From positions 1-64,000 of the forward strand of contig CAVPBX010000012.1 in assembly GCA_963702305.1 (NCBI GenBank): DNA of 64,000 bases, in the 5' to 3' direction. This DNA comes from PALSA-693 sp963702305. Its GTDB lineage: Bacteria > Actinomycetota > Acidimicrobiia > Acidimicrobiales > Palsa-688. The stretch's first letter is position 1. Every line of letters starts with the position of its first letter. The translations under genes were made by a program, and so were the position numbers. The notes under the pieces are model-generated. The model ran no database searches. It was not told the DNA's origin and saw nothing but the letters and a program-made list of their open reading frames with translations. Shown piece by piece: positions 27,173 to 36,829 of this stretch.

Positions 27173-27991
27173 GTGAGTTCGTCGGAGACCTCCGGATCTG
27201 TCGCCACCCGCCCGGTCCAGCGGTCGCACTGGTGGCGCGAGATCCTCATTGTCGCGATCTTCTACGGGCTGTACACCCTGGTCCGGGACCTCCGCGGCGA
27301 CGAGCCGGTGTCGTATTTCCGCGCCAAGACCAACGCCCATCGGATCATCAGCCTCGAACGGCACCTGGGACTGTTCCACGAGGCCAACCTCCAGCACTGG
27401 TTCCTCCAGTACCGGGAACTGATCCGCCTGTGCGACGACTACTACGGGACCATCCACTTCGTGGCGGCCGGCGCCGTCCTCCTGCTCCTGTTCTTCCGGT
27501 TCCCGGAGCGGTACCGCCTGTGGCGCAACACCCTGGCCATCACGACGGGTCTGGCCCTGATCGGGTTCTCGTTCTTCCCGCTCCTGCCGCCGCGGCTGTT
27601 GCCCGCCAGTTACGGCTTTACCGACACGCTCAAGGTCATCGGCGGCTTGTGGAACTTCTCGTCCGGCCCGGTCAACGACGTCTCCAACCAGTACGCGGCG
27701 ATGCCCAGCCTGCACACCAGCTGGGCGGCCTGGTGCGCGCTGGCGCTGTTCCCGTTGGTGCGGTCCTGGTGGGCCAAGGTCCTGCTGGTCCTGTACCCCG
27801 TGGCCACCATGTTCATCATCGTCGTCACCGCCAACCACTACTTCGCGGACGTGGCCGCCGGGCTGCTCCTGCTCGGCGCGTCCTATCTCCTCGCCGTCGT
27901 CCTGACCGGGCGCCTCGACCGCCACTACGCCCGCCGGGAGGGCGACGCCACCCCGCCGGTCGCGGAGCTGGCGCCCACCATCCGCTCGTGA
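27173..27991 (+). CDS. PAP2-family membrane phosphatase
   Basis: Integral membrane lipid phosphatase or phosphotransferase of the inositolphosphotransferase-like PAP2 branch, 272 residues from a GTG. About six membrane segments are visible. Active-site motifs are MPSLHTSWAAW near residue 179 and ANHYFADVAAG near 222, with the conserved His in each. The LHRxxG-like first motif is not obvious. Its TGA overlaps the GTG of the polyprenyl synthase gene, so an isoprenoid diphosphate is a plausible substrate (inference). Confidence 0.85.
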   Translation: MSSSETSGSVATRPVQRSHWWREILIVAIFYGLYTLVRDLRGDEPVSYFRAKTNAHRIISLERHLGLFHEANLQHWFLQYRELIRLCDDYYGTIHFVAAGAVLLLLFFRFPERYRLWRNTLAITTGLALIGFSFFPLLPPRLLPASYGFTDTLKVIGGLWNFSSGPVNDVSNQYAAMPSLHTSWAAWCALALFPLVRSWWAKVLLVLYPVATMFIIVVTANHYFADVAAGLLLLGASYLLAVVLTGRLDRHYARREGDATPPVAELAPTIRS

Positions 27992-29085
27992 ACCTGACCC
28001 CCACCCGGGGCCTGCCCCCCTCCCTGACCAGCGTGGCCCGGCGGGTCGACGCCCGGCTCGACCGGCTGCTCACCCCCGAGATCGAGCGCTGGGCTGCCGT
28101 GGACCCGACCCTCAGGGACCCGCTGACCAGCCTGCGGTCGACGGTGCTGGAGGGGGGCAAGCGGCTCCGGCCGGCGTTTTGCTACTGGTCCTACGTGGGG
28201 GCCGGCGGCGACCCGGCGGCAGGCGCGGTGATCGACGCCGGGGCGGCGCTGGAGATGCTCCACGCGGCCGCCCTCCTGCACGACGACGTCATCGACGGCT
28301 CGGCCCGCCGGCACGGCTCCGACACCGTCCACGTGCAGTACGCGGCCCGGCACCGCGACCGGGCGTGGCGCGGCGACGACCAGCGGTTCGGGGCCGGCGT
28401 GGCCATCCTCCTGGGCGATCTGGCCCTGGTGTACAGCGACCGGCTGCTGGCGGGGGCCTCCGCCGCCGCCGGCGAGATCTTCGACGAGGTCCGCCTGGAG
28501 GTCAACGTCGGGCAGTACCTGGACATCCTGGGCGGGGCGGTATGGGGCCAGCCGGACGGGGCGGGAGACGACGCCGTCGGCCGGGCCCGACGCATCTGCC
28601 GCTACAAGACGGCCAAGTACACCGTCGAGCGGCCCCTCCACCTGGGCGCGGCCCTGGCCGCGCCCAGCCGGGTCGAGGAGCTGTCGGGGCCCCTCTCCGC
28701 GTTCGGCCTGCCCCTGGGGGAGGCGTTCCAGCTCCGAGACGACCTGCTCGGGGTGTTCGGCGATCCGGCCGTCACCGGGAAACCGGTCGGCGACGACCTG
28801 CGGGAAGGCAAACCGACCCTGTTGGCGAGCCTGGCCCACGCCGGCGCGGCCGGGGCCGGGGCCCGGCTCTTCGCCACCCGGTTCGGCGCGGCCGACCTCT
28901 CCGACGCCGAAGTGCTCGAGCTGCGGGAGGTCATCGAGGCCACCGGGGCCCGGCAGGAGGTGGAGTCGACCATCGCCCGCCTGGCGGGGAGCGCCCGGGA
29001 GGCGCTGGCCGGCCTGGAGGTCGCTCCCGAGGCCCGCCAGGCCCTGGGCGAATTGGCGGCCTTCGTCATCGGCCGGGACCATTGA
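27988..29085 (+). CDS. Polyprenyl (geranylgeranyl/octaprenyl-type) diphosphate synthase
   Basis: Condenses isopentenyl units to a longer prenyl diphosphate. It has 365 residues from a GTG overlapping the PAP2 stop (GTGA). Family motifs: GGKRLRPAFCYW near 56, the first Asp-rich motif LLHDDVID near 97, KTAKYTVERPLHLGAAL near 211 and the second Asp-rich motif FQLRDDLLGVFGD near 250. The long loop after the first Asp motif (RDRAWRGDDQRFG) is typical of actinobacterial homologues. Product length cannot be read from the sequence. It is followed by dxs. Confidence 0.92.
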   Translation: MNLTPTRGLPPSLTSVARRVDARLDRLLTPEIERWAAVDPTLRDPLTSLRSTVLEGGKRLRPAFCYWSYVGAGGDPAAGAVIDAGAALEMLHAAALLHDDVIDGSARRHGSDTVHVQYAARHRDRAWRGDDQRFGAGVAILLGDLALVYSDRLLAGASAAAGEIFDEVRLEVNVGQYLDILGGAVWGQPDGAGDDAVGRARRICRYKTAKYTVERPLHLGAALAAPSRVEELSGPLSAFGLPLGEAFQLRDDLLGVFGDPAVTGKPVGDDLREGKPTLLASLAHAGAAGAGARLFATRFGAADLSDAEVLELREVIEATGARQEVESTIARLAGSAREALAGLEVAPEARQALGELAAFVIGRDH

Positions 29086-29157
29086 CCGCGCCGGTTCCGG
29101 CCTCGGTGGACGCCCAGGCGTCACGACCCGCCCCGGGCCACGGGGTAGCCTGAGCCG

Positions 29158-31059
29158 ATGCTGTTGGAGTCGATCAACTCTCCGACCGACCTCGGCAAGT
29201 TCGATTACGACGAGTTGGCCTTGCTGGCGGCCGAGATCCGCAGCTTTATCGTGCAAGCGGTCTCGGTGACCAGCGGGCACCTGGGCTCCAACCTGGGCGC
29301 CGTCGAATTGACGCTGGCCTTGCATCGCGTCTTCTCGTCACCGCGGGACATCCTGCTCTGGGACACCGGTCACCAGGCCTACGTGCACAAGATCGTCACC
29401 GGGCGCCGGGAGATGTTCTCGACCCTGCGGCAGAGCGGCGGCCTGTCGGGCTACCCGTCCCGGGCCGAATCGGTCCACGACTGGGTGGAAAATAGCCACG
29501 CCTCGACGATCCTCTCCTACGCCCACGGCCTCTCCGCGGCGGTGGCCCGCAGCAGCACACCCGAGCGCCGGGTGGTCGCCGTCATCGGCGACGGGTCCAT
29601 GACCGGCGGCATGGCCTTCGAAGGGCTCAACAACCTGGGTCACGGCGACAGCCGGGTGGTGGTGGTGCTCAACGACAACGGCCGCTCCTACGCCCCCACC
29701 GTCTCCCGGCTGTCCGAGAGCCTGACCAAGATCCGCCTGCATCCGGGGCTGTCGTCCATGCGGGCCCGCGTCGAGGAGGGCTTCCGCGACCTGCCCCGGG
29801 TCGGCAACCTGGCCTACAGCAGCCTGCAGGGCCTGTACTCCGCGGTGCGCGAAGTGATCGAGCCGCCGGCCTTCTTCGAGGCCCTGGGCGTCCGGTACGT
29901 CGGTCCGATCGACGGTCACGACATCGCCGGCATGGAAGTGGCCCTGCGCCAGGCGGCCGAATTCGACGGTCCCATCGTCGTGCACGTCCGCACCCAGAAG
30001 GGCCGCGGCTACGGGCCGGCCGAGGACGACGACGAGAAGTGCCTGCACGACGCCCCGGTCTTCGACCCGGCCGTCGGCCCCCCGCAGGGTTGGGCCGCGC
30101 CGAAGGGCTACACCCAGGCCTTCAACGAGGCCATGCTCGACATCGGCGAGCGCTACCCGAACGTGGTGGCGGTGACGGCCGCCATGCCCGGCCCCACGGG
30201 GCTGCTGCCCTTCGCCGACCGCTGGCCCGACCGCTTCTTCGATGTGGGGATCGCCGAACAGACCGCGGTGACCTCGGCGGCGGGCATGGCCATGGGCGGC
30301 CTGCGACCGGTCGTGGCCGTCTACTCCACCTTCTTCAGCCGGGCCTTCGACCAGGCCAACCTCGACGTCGGCCTGCACGGGCTGCCGGTGATCTTCGCCC
30401 TCGACCGGGCCGGGATCACCGGGCCGGACGGACCCAGCCATCACGGCGTCCTGGACATGGCCCTGTGCCTCAAGATCCCGGGCCTGACGGTCTTCGCGCC
30501 CTCGTCCGCCCAGGAGGTGGGCATCATGCTCGAGACCGCCCTCGGGCTGACCGGGCCGGCCGCCATCCGCTGGCCCCGGACCGCGGCTCGTTACGTGGGG
30601 CCGGATCAGGTCGGCCAAGGCCTGAGCGCCCGGAAGGTCCGCACAGGCCAGCCCGGCGAACCGGGCTCGGTGTGCCTGCTGGCCGTCGGCAAGATGCTGG
30701 AAGCCGCCGAGGAGGCCGCCGAGCTGCTGGCGGCGGACGGCGAAGAGGTCACCGTCTGGGACGTCCGGGTGGTGCGCCCCCTCGACCCCCAGATGATCGC
30801 CGATGCCGGTCGCCACGACCTGATCGTGACCATCGAGGACGGGGTACGGGCCGGCGGCGCCGGTTCGCTCATCGCCGACGCCGTCGCCGACCTGCGCGAG
30901 ACCCGGACCGGCCCACCAGTGCTGACCCTCGGGGTGCCGGTGGCCTACATCCCCCACGGCACCCCAGAGGTGATCCTGGCCCAACTGGGCCTCGACGGCC
31001 CCGGCATCGCCGCCGCGGTGGCCAAGACCCTCCCCCGCCGCGACGACCTCGGCGGGTAG
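29158..31059 (+). CDS. dxs: 1-deoxy-D-xylulose-5-phosphate synthase
   Basis: Thiamine-dependent first enzyme of the MEP isoprenoid pathway, joining pyruvate and glyceraldehyde-3-phosphate. It has 633 residues from the ATG at 29158, full length. Landmarks are VTSGHLGSNLGAVELTLALH near 40, DTGHQAYVHKI near 69, the thiamine-binding GDGSMTGGMAFEGLNN near 143, FDVGIAEQTAV near 363, and the C-terminal transketolase domain from about 490. The preceding polyprenyl synthase makes this an isoprenoid cluster. All expected motifs are present. Confidence 0.97.
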   Translation: MLLESINSPTDLGKFDYDELALLAAEIRSFIVQAVSVTSGHLGSNLGAVELTLALHRVFSSPRDILLWDTGHQAYVHKIVTGRREMFSTLRQSGGLSGYPSRAESVHDWVENSHASTILSYAHGLSAAVARSSTPERRVVAVIGDGSMTGGMAFEGLNNLGHGDSRVVVVLNDNGRSYAPTVSRLSESLTKIRLHPGLSSMRARVEEGFRDLPRVGNLAYSSLQGLYSAVREVIEPPAFFEALGVRYVGPIDGHDIAGMEVALRQAAEFDGPIVVHVRTQKGRGYGPAEDDDEKCLHDAPVFDPAVGPPQGWAAPKGYTQAFNEAMLDIGERYPNVVAVTAAMPGPTGLLPFADRWPDRFFDVGIAEQTAVTSAAGMAMGGLRPVVAVYSTFFSRAFDQANLDVGLHGLPVIFALDRAGITGPDGPSHHGVLDMALCLKIPGLTVFAPSSAQEVGIMLETALGLTGPAAIRWPRTAARYVGPDQVGQGLSARKVRTGQPGEPGSVCLLAVGKMLEAAEEAAELLAADGEEVTVWDVRVVRPLDPQMIADAGRHDLIVTIEDGVRAGGAGSLIADAVADLRETRTGPPVLTLGVPVAYIPHGTPEVILAQLGLDGPGIAAAVAKTLPRRDDLGG

Positions 31060-31067
31060 TCGGGCGC

Positions 31068-31808
31068 ATGGATTCTGCGGCCCTGCTGGACAGCCTCGCC
31101 GCCGACGGCACCGCCCTCGCCGACGCCGCAGAGGACCACCTCGACCGGCCAGTGGCGGCCTGCCCGGACTGGACCGTCTTCGGGCTGGTGCGCCACCTGG
31201 GTGGGGTGCACGCCTGGGTGCGTCAGGTGGTGGCAGCGAAGGGCGAGCGGCTCGGGCCCCGCCAACCGACGGCCACTCCCGAGGAACCGGACGCCCTGCT
31301 GGCGTGGTACCGGGCCGGCGTGGCCGACCTGGTCGAGGCCCTTTCCGTCGATCCCGAGTCGCCGGCGTGGACCTTCTTGCCGGCCGCCCCGAACACGGTC
31401 GGCTGGTGGCGCCGGCGGCAGGCGCTGGAGACGGCGGTGCACCGCTGGGACGCCCAGACTGCCGCGGCTGCCGGCGAGCCGGACCCCATCGGCGCCGAGT
31501 TGGCTGCGGAGGGAATCGACGAGATGCTCACCGACTTCCTGCCCGGCGTGCTGCGGGCCCGCCCGGTCGAGGCCCTCACCGGCACGTTCCATCTCCACGC
31601 CACCGACACGCCCGGCGAATGGTGGCTGGACTTCGACGGGGACCAGCTCACCACCCGGCGCGAGCACGCCAAGGCCGACGCGGCGTTGCGGGGTCCGGCG
31701 TCGGGCCTCTACCTGTGGTTGTGGAACCGGCAGACGCCAGAGGCGGCCGGGCTGGAGGTCTTCGGCCGTACCGAGACGGTCGACGCCTGGCCGGCCGTCA
31801 AGGTGTAG
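31068..31808 (+). CDS. Maleylpyruvate isomerase family (MDMPI/DinB-like) protein
   Basis: 246 residues. The N-terminal DinB-like four-helix metal-binding domain shows CPDWTVFGLVRHLGGVHAWV near 29-48 and ALETAVHRWDAQ near 124, which carry the metal-binding His. The C-terminal MDMPI_C part has FHLHATDTPGEWWLDFDGDQ and RGPASGLYLWLWNR. Such proteins are often mycothiol-dependent isomerases or thiol transferases; this one's substrate is unknown. Its last 11 bases overlap the convergent SRAP gene. Confidence 0.85.
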   Translation: MDSAALLDSLAADGTALADAAEDHLDRPVAACPDWTVFGLVRHLGGVHAWVRQVVAAKGERLGPRQPTATPEEPDALLAWYRAGVADLVEALSVDPESPAWTFLPAAPNTVGWWRRRQALETAVHRWDAQTAAAAGEPDPIGAELAAEGIDEMLTDFLPGVLRARPVEALTGTFHLHATDTPGEWWLDFDGDQLTTRREHAKADAALRGPASGLYLWLWNRQTPEAAGLEVFGRTETVDAWPAVKV

Positions 31809-32529
31809 GCGGCGGGGGCAGGGGGTCGAGCAGTTCCGGCCCGTCGTTGCGGACGTTGTTGACCAGCGAACTGACGGGAAAGACCTCAAACCACTCGTCC
31901 GGCGCCGGCACCAACAGGCCCTGGACCGCGCCCAGATCGGCGCTGGGGTCGAGCCAGGTGGCCCAGTCGTCCGGGGAGAGGACGACCGGCATGCGGTCAT
32001 GGATGGGGGCCATCAACTCGTTGGCCCGGGTGGTCACGATGGCACAGGTGCGCAGCAGGTCGGCGTCCGGTTGGGTCTCAGGCCGCCACACTTCCCACAC
32101 GCCGGCAAAGGCCATCGGCTGGCCGTCGCGTCGGCGAACGGCGTAGGGCAGCTTCCCCGCCGGGCGCCCGTCACTTCCGGTGCGCCGCTGCCACTCGTAG
32201 AAGGCGTCCGCCGGGATCAGGCAGCGCCGGCGGGCCAGGGCGGACCGGTAGGCCGGCTTGTTGGCGATCCCCTCCGCCCGGGCGTTGATCATCCGGCTGC
32301 CCACCGACGGGTCCTTCGCCCACGACGGGACCAGCCCCCACCGGAAAGTGCCCAGCGCCCGGCGGGGACCTTTCTCCGGGTCCTGGCGACCCCGCACTGC
32401 GACCGCGTAGACGTCCAGGGTGGGCGCCACGTTGTAGCGGGGTGGCAGCGCCTCGGTGCGGACGTCGTCGACCTCGAAGACCTGGGCCAAGTCCTCGACG
32501 GTGGAGGTGGAGGTGTAACGCCCGCACAT
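31798..32529 (-). CDS. SRAP/YedK-family abasic-site processing protein
   Basis: Cross-links to abasic sites in single-stranded DNA through its N-terminal Cys, shielding them during replication. It has 243 residues and starts MCGRYTSTS, leaving Cys at position 1 after Met removal. RYNVAPT near 31-37, the NARAE Glu near 85, CLIPADAFYEW near 104 and the IHDRMPVVL His near 182 complete the active site. The C-terminus ends in a Pro run. All catalytic residues are visible. The gene is convergent with, and overlaps, the MDMPI gene. Confidence 0.94.
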   Translation of the reverse strand: MCGRYTSTSTVEDLAQVFEVDDVRTEALPPRYNVAPTLDVYAVAVRGRQDPEKGPRRALGTFRWGLVPSWAKDPSVGSRMINARAEGIANKPAYRSALARRRCLIPADAFYEWQRRTGSDGRPAGKLPYAVRRRDGQPMAFAGVWEVWRPETQPDADLLRTCAIVTTRANELMAPIHDRMPVVLSPDDWATWLDPSADLGAVQGLLVPAPDEWFEVFPVSSLVNNVRNDGPELLDPLPPPPTP

Positions 32530-32639
32530 GCCAGCCAGCGTACGGTGGCAGACCGTGGCGGCAGCATCTCCGGTTCCAACCGCAAACGGGGTCGTCGTCT
32601 ACCAGCGCGACACCGGCCGGGTCTGACGCCGGCTGCGGC

Positions 32640-33878
32640 TCAGCGGGAGAACAGGGCGACGCCGTCCCGGCTGCTGGCGCTCAGGTAGTTGTTGGTCGAC
32701 GGCTTCATGTCGACCAGCAACTTGTTGACCGTCAGGTCGCCCGCCGGGGCGCCGACCGGTCCCGGGGCATAGGTGAAGAAGTCCACCCAGTCCGAGTTGA
32801 TGTCCAGCTCCATGGCCTTCTGGGCCCCGGCCCGGACCAGCAGCTGGGCCAGGCCGTAGGCGCTCAGCCCGGGGCCGCCGACGTACACCAGCGCCCCGTT
32901 GGCCGTGACGCCGACACCGGACCGCCACACCAGCACCGCGTTGCCGACGGTATAACCCCACTTGGCCGGGTCGTTGTACTGCACGCCGGGTGCGGGCTGG
33001 CCCCCGTCGACGATGAGGTCCAGGTTCTGGCGGGCCATCACCACGTTGGGCGACATGGTGACGTCGCGGCCCCACTGGCCCACATTGGGGGTGCCGTTGG
33101 CGTCGATCCAGAAGGTGGCGGCGCCGGTGCGCAGCGGCCGGGCGTACCGACCGGAGTCGTAGTAGCCGCCCTCCGCGTCGTCCATCTTGAACCCGGAGTT
33201 GAACATCGCCAGCAGCTGGGGCCGCACGGCCGGGTCGACCGGCAGCTGGTGGGCCCAGCCGGTGCCGCCCGGCTCCACCGCGCCGGCGTACTGGACTGCC
33301 TTGACCAGCTTGGGATCGATCCAGGCCACGGCCGTCACCAGGCTGGTGTGCACCGAGTCGGGGCGGAGATAGGTGGCGTACATGGCCGGGACGCCCTTCA
33401 CCGGGCGGCCGAGCGGGCTCCACTGGCCCTCTCCGGCCAGCGGGTCGGTCACCAAGGGCGTGATCGGAGCCGGCGCCGGGAGGGCCCCGGCCGCCTGGGC
33501 CGGGGTCAGGGCCGGGGCCGGCGCCTTGTGGCCGCCGGCGATCTGGGCCTGGAGCGCGGAGCTCACCGTGCCGCCCTTCTTGGGCTGGTGGTGGGTGTAC
33601 CAGAAGTTCTCCACGTCATTGACGAGCCACCGGAAGTGGTGGCTGCGGAGCCACTCCACCGACCGGATGCTGAGGGCGTCGTTGCCGGGTCCGGTCAGGG
33701 CCCGGCCGTAGGAGTCGAGGGTCGGGATCACCACTACCAGTACCGCCAGGAGGGCGATCCACCGCTTGGGGCGGCGCTTGAGACCCGAAGCCCCGAACCG
33801 TCCCCCCGGTCTGCGGGGAGAGCCAGTCGGGGACCACGGCTCTGAGTCGGTCGGCGTGGGGCGGAGATCGGTGCTCAT
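32640..33878 (-). CDS. Phosphodiester glycosidase (NAGPA) domain protein, membrane-anchored
   Basis: 412 residues. A basic N-terminus and one membrane segment (IALLAVLVVVIPTL near 42-55) are followed by an extracytoplasmic region with a Pro/Ala linker. A NAGPA/DUF2233-type domain begins near 180. Its landmarks are MFNSGFKMDDAEGGYYDSGR, NLDLIVDGGQPAPG and VYVGGPGLSAYGLAQLLVRA with AMELDIN. NAGPA proteins cleave phosphodiester-linked sugars; bacterial members are tied to envelope or polysaccharide processing. It diverges from the large membrane protein at 34002. Confidence 0.8.
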   Translation of the reverse strand: MSTDLRPTPTDSEPWSPTGSPRRPGGRFGASGLKRRPKRWIALLAVLVVVIPTLDSYGRALTGPGNDALSIRSVEWLRSHHFRWLVNDVENFWYTHHQPKKGGTVSSALQAQIAGGHKAPAPALTPAQAAGALPAPAPITPLVTDPLAGEGQWSPLGRPVKGVPAMYATYLRPDSVHTSLVTAVAWIDPKLVKAVQYAGAVEPGGTGWAHQLPVDPAVRPQLLAMFNSGFKMDDAEGGYYDSGRYARPLRTGAATFWIDANGTPNVGQWGRDVTMSPNVVMARQNLDLIVDGGQPAPGVQYNDPAKWGYTVGNAVLVWRSGVGVTANGALVYVGGPGLSAYGLAQLLVRAGAQKAMELDINSDWVDFFTYAPGPVGAPAGDLTVNKLLVDMKPSTNNYLSASSRDGVALFSR

Positions 33879-34001
33879 GAGCGATGCCGGCGGGGCGATG
33901 TGACCCTACCAGCGGACGACCCGCCGATCGGTGCCACGCCGAATGGTACGACGCCATCGGTGACGCGACAACTAGACTCCACGTTGCTCGCCGATTTTAC
34001 C

Positions 34002-35687
34002 ATGGCTTTTACTTACCCCTCGCCCCCCAGCCCCTTGATGGGTCGCACCTGGTGGCGGGAGCAGGCAGTGGCGGCTGCACCGGCGCTGCTTACCCTGGTC
34101 CTGGCCACCACGGTCTGCATCCTCGGCTGGCACGGGGTCGATCAGGCCGCCCAGACCTACCGGGTGATGGAGTTCAAGCTGCACGGCCTGACGCTCTGGG
34201 ACAGCGGCTGGTACGGCGGCAACTTCCCGCTGGGTTACAGCGTGCTGTTCCCGGCCCTCGGCGCCGTGCTCGGGATCGCGGTGGTAGCGGTGGCGGCGGC
34301 AGCGTTGGCCACCTGGAGCTTCGACCGGGTGGTGGCCAGCTACCTCGGCAGCCGCCCGCTCGGCACCTGGTACTTCGCCGTCTCCACCCTGCTACCGGTA
34401 GCGATCGGCCAGCTGCCGTTCCTGACCGGTGAGGCCTTCGGCTTGGCCGCCCTGGTCGCCCTGCAGCGGGGGCGGCGACCACACGCCCTGGTCCTCGGCG
34501 CCCTGGCCGCCCTCTGCTCACCGCTGGCGGCCGCCTTCCTGGCCATGGTGTGCCTGGCGTGGGCCGCCTACGCGACCCGCCGGCGCAGCTGGCTCATCGC
34601 CACCGCGGCCATCAGCCTCACCCTGATCCTGCTCATCGGGGTGCTGTTCCCCGGCGACGGCGCCTTCCCGTTCCCGTGGACCGGCCTGGTCGTCACCGAG
34701 CTGCTGTGCCTGACGGCGCTGACCCCGCTGGTCCGGACCACCCCGGCGGTGCGGCTGGCCGCCCTGTTGTACGCGGCCGCGTCGCTCTTCTCCTTCATCG
34801 TGCCGAACCCGCTCGGCGGCAACGCCCCCCGGCTGGCTGCCACCATCGGGGTGCCGTTGCTGGCCTGCTTCCTGACCGCCCCCGGGCCGGCGCTGGCCCG
34901 GCTCAGCCCGGCCCGCCTGCTGAGCCGGCTGACTGGCGGCCGCCCCATCGAGCTCGGTCCCCGATGGCGGGCCGCCGCGGTGGTGCTCGTCCTCCCCTTC
35001 GCGGCGTGGCAGTGGGCGCCGAGCAAGACCATCGTGACTTCGCCGGCGAGCGTCCCCGAGCTGCACCAGAGCTTCTACCAGCCTCTGCTCCAGGAGCTGA
35101 GCGCCGTCTCGCCCGGTCCGCTGCGGGTCGAGGTCCCCCCCACCCTGGAGCACTGGGAAGCGGCCTGGGTGGCCCCGCACGTCTCCCTGGCCCGGGGCTG
35201 GGAACGCCAACTCGACGTCGCCAACAACCCCCTCTTCTACACGCCCGGCGCCCTCACTCCGGCCTCGTACGCGGCGTGGCTCGACAGCAACGGCATCACC
35301 TGGGTGGCCCTGCCGACCGCGTCGCTCGACTACGCCGCGCTGGCCGAAGCCCACCTGCTCGAAACCGCCCAGGTACCCAACCTGCTGCTCGTCTGGCAGA
35401 CCCCGCAGTGGCGGCTGTGGCACGTCGTGAACAGCCCCGGCCTGGTCAGCGGGCCAGCCACGCTTACGTCCTTGGCCCCCGACCACGTCAGCCTGCAGGT
35501 CAGCTCCCCCGGCCCGATCACCGTCCGGGTCCGCTACACCAACTTCTGGACGGTGAGCACCGGGCAGGCCTGCCTGGCCCAGGCCTCCGACGGCTGGACG
35601 TCCGTCACCGCCCACTCCACCGGGCCGCTCGACCTGACCGCGTCGGTCATCCACCCGTCGCCACCCGCGTACTGCCCCAGCCACTGA
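34002..35687 (+). CDS. Large GT-C-like membrane protein (paralogue of 49199 gene)
   Basis: About 561 residues with roughly ten membrane segments and an extracytoplasmic C-terminal domain. A WDSGWYGGNFPLGYSVLFPA motif follows the first segment. AIGQLPFLTGEAFGL lies in the middle. A soluble part has LARGWERQLDVANNPLFYTP and LLVWQTPQWRLWHV. The first loop resembles the acidic loop of GT-C glycosyltransferases. The same pattern recurs in the gene at 49199, so these are paralogues. The start is uncertain: an in-frame GTG at 33900 adds 34 residues of noncoding look. Function unknown; envelope glycan work is plausible. Confidence 0.75.
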   Translation: MAFTYPSPPSPLMGRTWWREQAVAAAPALLTLVLATTVCILGWHGVDQAAQTYRVMEFKLHGLTLWDSGWYGGNFPLGYSVLFPALGAVLGIAVVAVAAAALATWSFDRVVASYLGSRPLGTWYFAVSTLLPVAIGQLPFLTGEAFGLAALVALQRGRRPHALVLGALAALCSPLAAAFLAMVCLAWAAYATRRRSWLIATAAISLTLILLIGVLFPGDGAFPFPWTGLVVTELLCLTALTPLVRTTPAVRLAALLYAAASLFSFIVPNPLGGNAPRLAATIGVPLLACFLTAPGPALARLSPARLLSRLTGGRPIELGPRWRAAAVVLVLPFAAWQWAPSKTIVTSPASVPELHQSFYQPLLQELSAVSPGPLRVEVPPTLEHWEAAWVAPHVSLARGWERQLDVANNPLFYTPGALTPASYAAWLDSNGITWVALPTASLDYAALAEAHLLETAQVPNLLLVWQTPQWRLWHVVNSPGLVSGPATLTSLAPDHVSLQVSSPGPITVRVRYTNFWTVSTGQACLAQASDGWTSVTAHSTGPLDLTASVIHPSPPAYCPSH

Positions 35688-36752
35688 TCAGGATCCGAGG
35701 AACTCCCCCGCATCCAGATCCAGGGCCTGGCGGGCGTGGCGGTTGACCATGGCCATGAACATGTCGTCGCTCCGCGCCGACGGCGCCACCAGCATGGAGG
35801 CCGCGATCCCCATGATCAGCCCGTCCAGGCTGTAGCGCCGGTACCCCGACCAGCAGTCGCTCCAGCTCAGCGCCACCCCGCCCCGGGTCAGATGGCGGTG
35901 ATAGGCCCGCACCAAGCTCCGCTCGTGGTCCCGTCGGTCCTCGGGCAGCAGGGCCGATCCGATGAAGTACGCCACGTCGGACAGCCCCGGTCCGGCTTTG
36001 ACCGTCTGCCAGTCCACCACCGTCACCCGGGGCCCGCCGAACAGCACGTTGTCCAGCCGGAAATCGCCGTGGGTGACCGTCCACGGCCCGGGCCGCTCGG
36101 TGAGATACCGGTCCAGCACGACCATGGTCCGCTCACCCAGAGCGATCACATCGGGATCGAGGCGGGCCCGGTAGCGGTCGACGAAACCGGGAAACAGGGT
36201 CGGCACGAACGCGACCGTGCCCGCCGTCGACGCCGCGGTGGGCCGGTCGAGCCAGGCCAGGTCCAGCAACGACGGGTCGCCCCAGCGGGGGGCGTGCAGG
36301 GCGGCCAGCTCCGGCATCACCGCCGCGGCGTCCGCCGGCGAGCAGCCGGCCACCTGGTCGCCCGCTTCGGCCGGGGCCATGTCCTCCAGCAGGACCACGT
36401 ACCGCTCCTGGTCGAGGTCGTACTGCGCCAGATGGCAGGCCGGACGGCTGACCCCGACGGTGTCCGCCAGCTGGTTGTAGAACGCCGCCTCCAGCTCGTA
36501 GGTGCGGGTGAAGAAACCGGTAGCCCGGTTGACCGGCTCCGACGACGGCACCTTGGCCACGACCGAGCTGGGCGCCGCCGTGGGCCGATCCCAGGTGGGG
36601 ACGAGGCGCACCGAGTCGGCGATGTTGCCGTGGCCGATGCGGACCGCGACCAGGTCGGTCACCCGGGCGCCGTCCGCGGCGCCGGCGAGGGCCGCCGTCA
36701 ACCACGACGCGGTCAGGTCAGTGAGGCCTCGTGGGACCGTGAGTACCGGCAT
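35688..36752 (-). CDS. Phosphotransferase family protein (APH/ecdysteroid-kinase-like)
   Basis: Kinase-fold protein of 354 residues. ATP-binding signatures are VVAKVPS near 65 and YVVLLEDMAPAEAGDQ near 117. The catalytic loop THGDFRLDNVLF near 226 and metal-binding VVDWQTVKAGPGLSDVAYFI near 242 are intact. Substrate is unknown; related proteins occur beside acyl-CoA ligases and dehydrogenases in actinobacteria. It is directly convergent with the membrane protein gene (no gap) and diverges from the acyl-CoA ligase at 36830. Confidence 0.87.
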   Translation of the reverse strand: MPVLTVPRGLTDLTASWLTAALAGAADGARVTDLVAVRIGHGNIADSVRLVPTWDRPTAAPSSVVAKVPSSEPVNRATGFFTRTYELEAAFYNQLADTVGVSRPACHLAQYDLDQERYVVLLEDMAPAEAGDQVAGCSPADAAAVMPELAALHAPRWGDPSLLDLAWLDRPTAASTAGTVAFVPTLFPGFVDRYRARLDPDVIALGERTMVVLDRYLTERPGPWTVTHGDFRLDNVLFGGPRVTVVDWQTVKAGPGLSDVAYFIGSALLPEDRRDHERSLVRAYHRHLTRGGVALSWSDCWSGYRRYSLDGLIMGIAASMLVAPSARSDDMFMAMVNRHARQALDLDAGEFLGS

Positions 36753-36829
36753 GCGCAGCTCCCCATCCCCCCGATCCGGCCGCGGACTAGTGCGGATCGT
36801 AGCCCCGCGGCGCGGGTACCGTCAGGACA

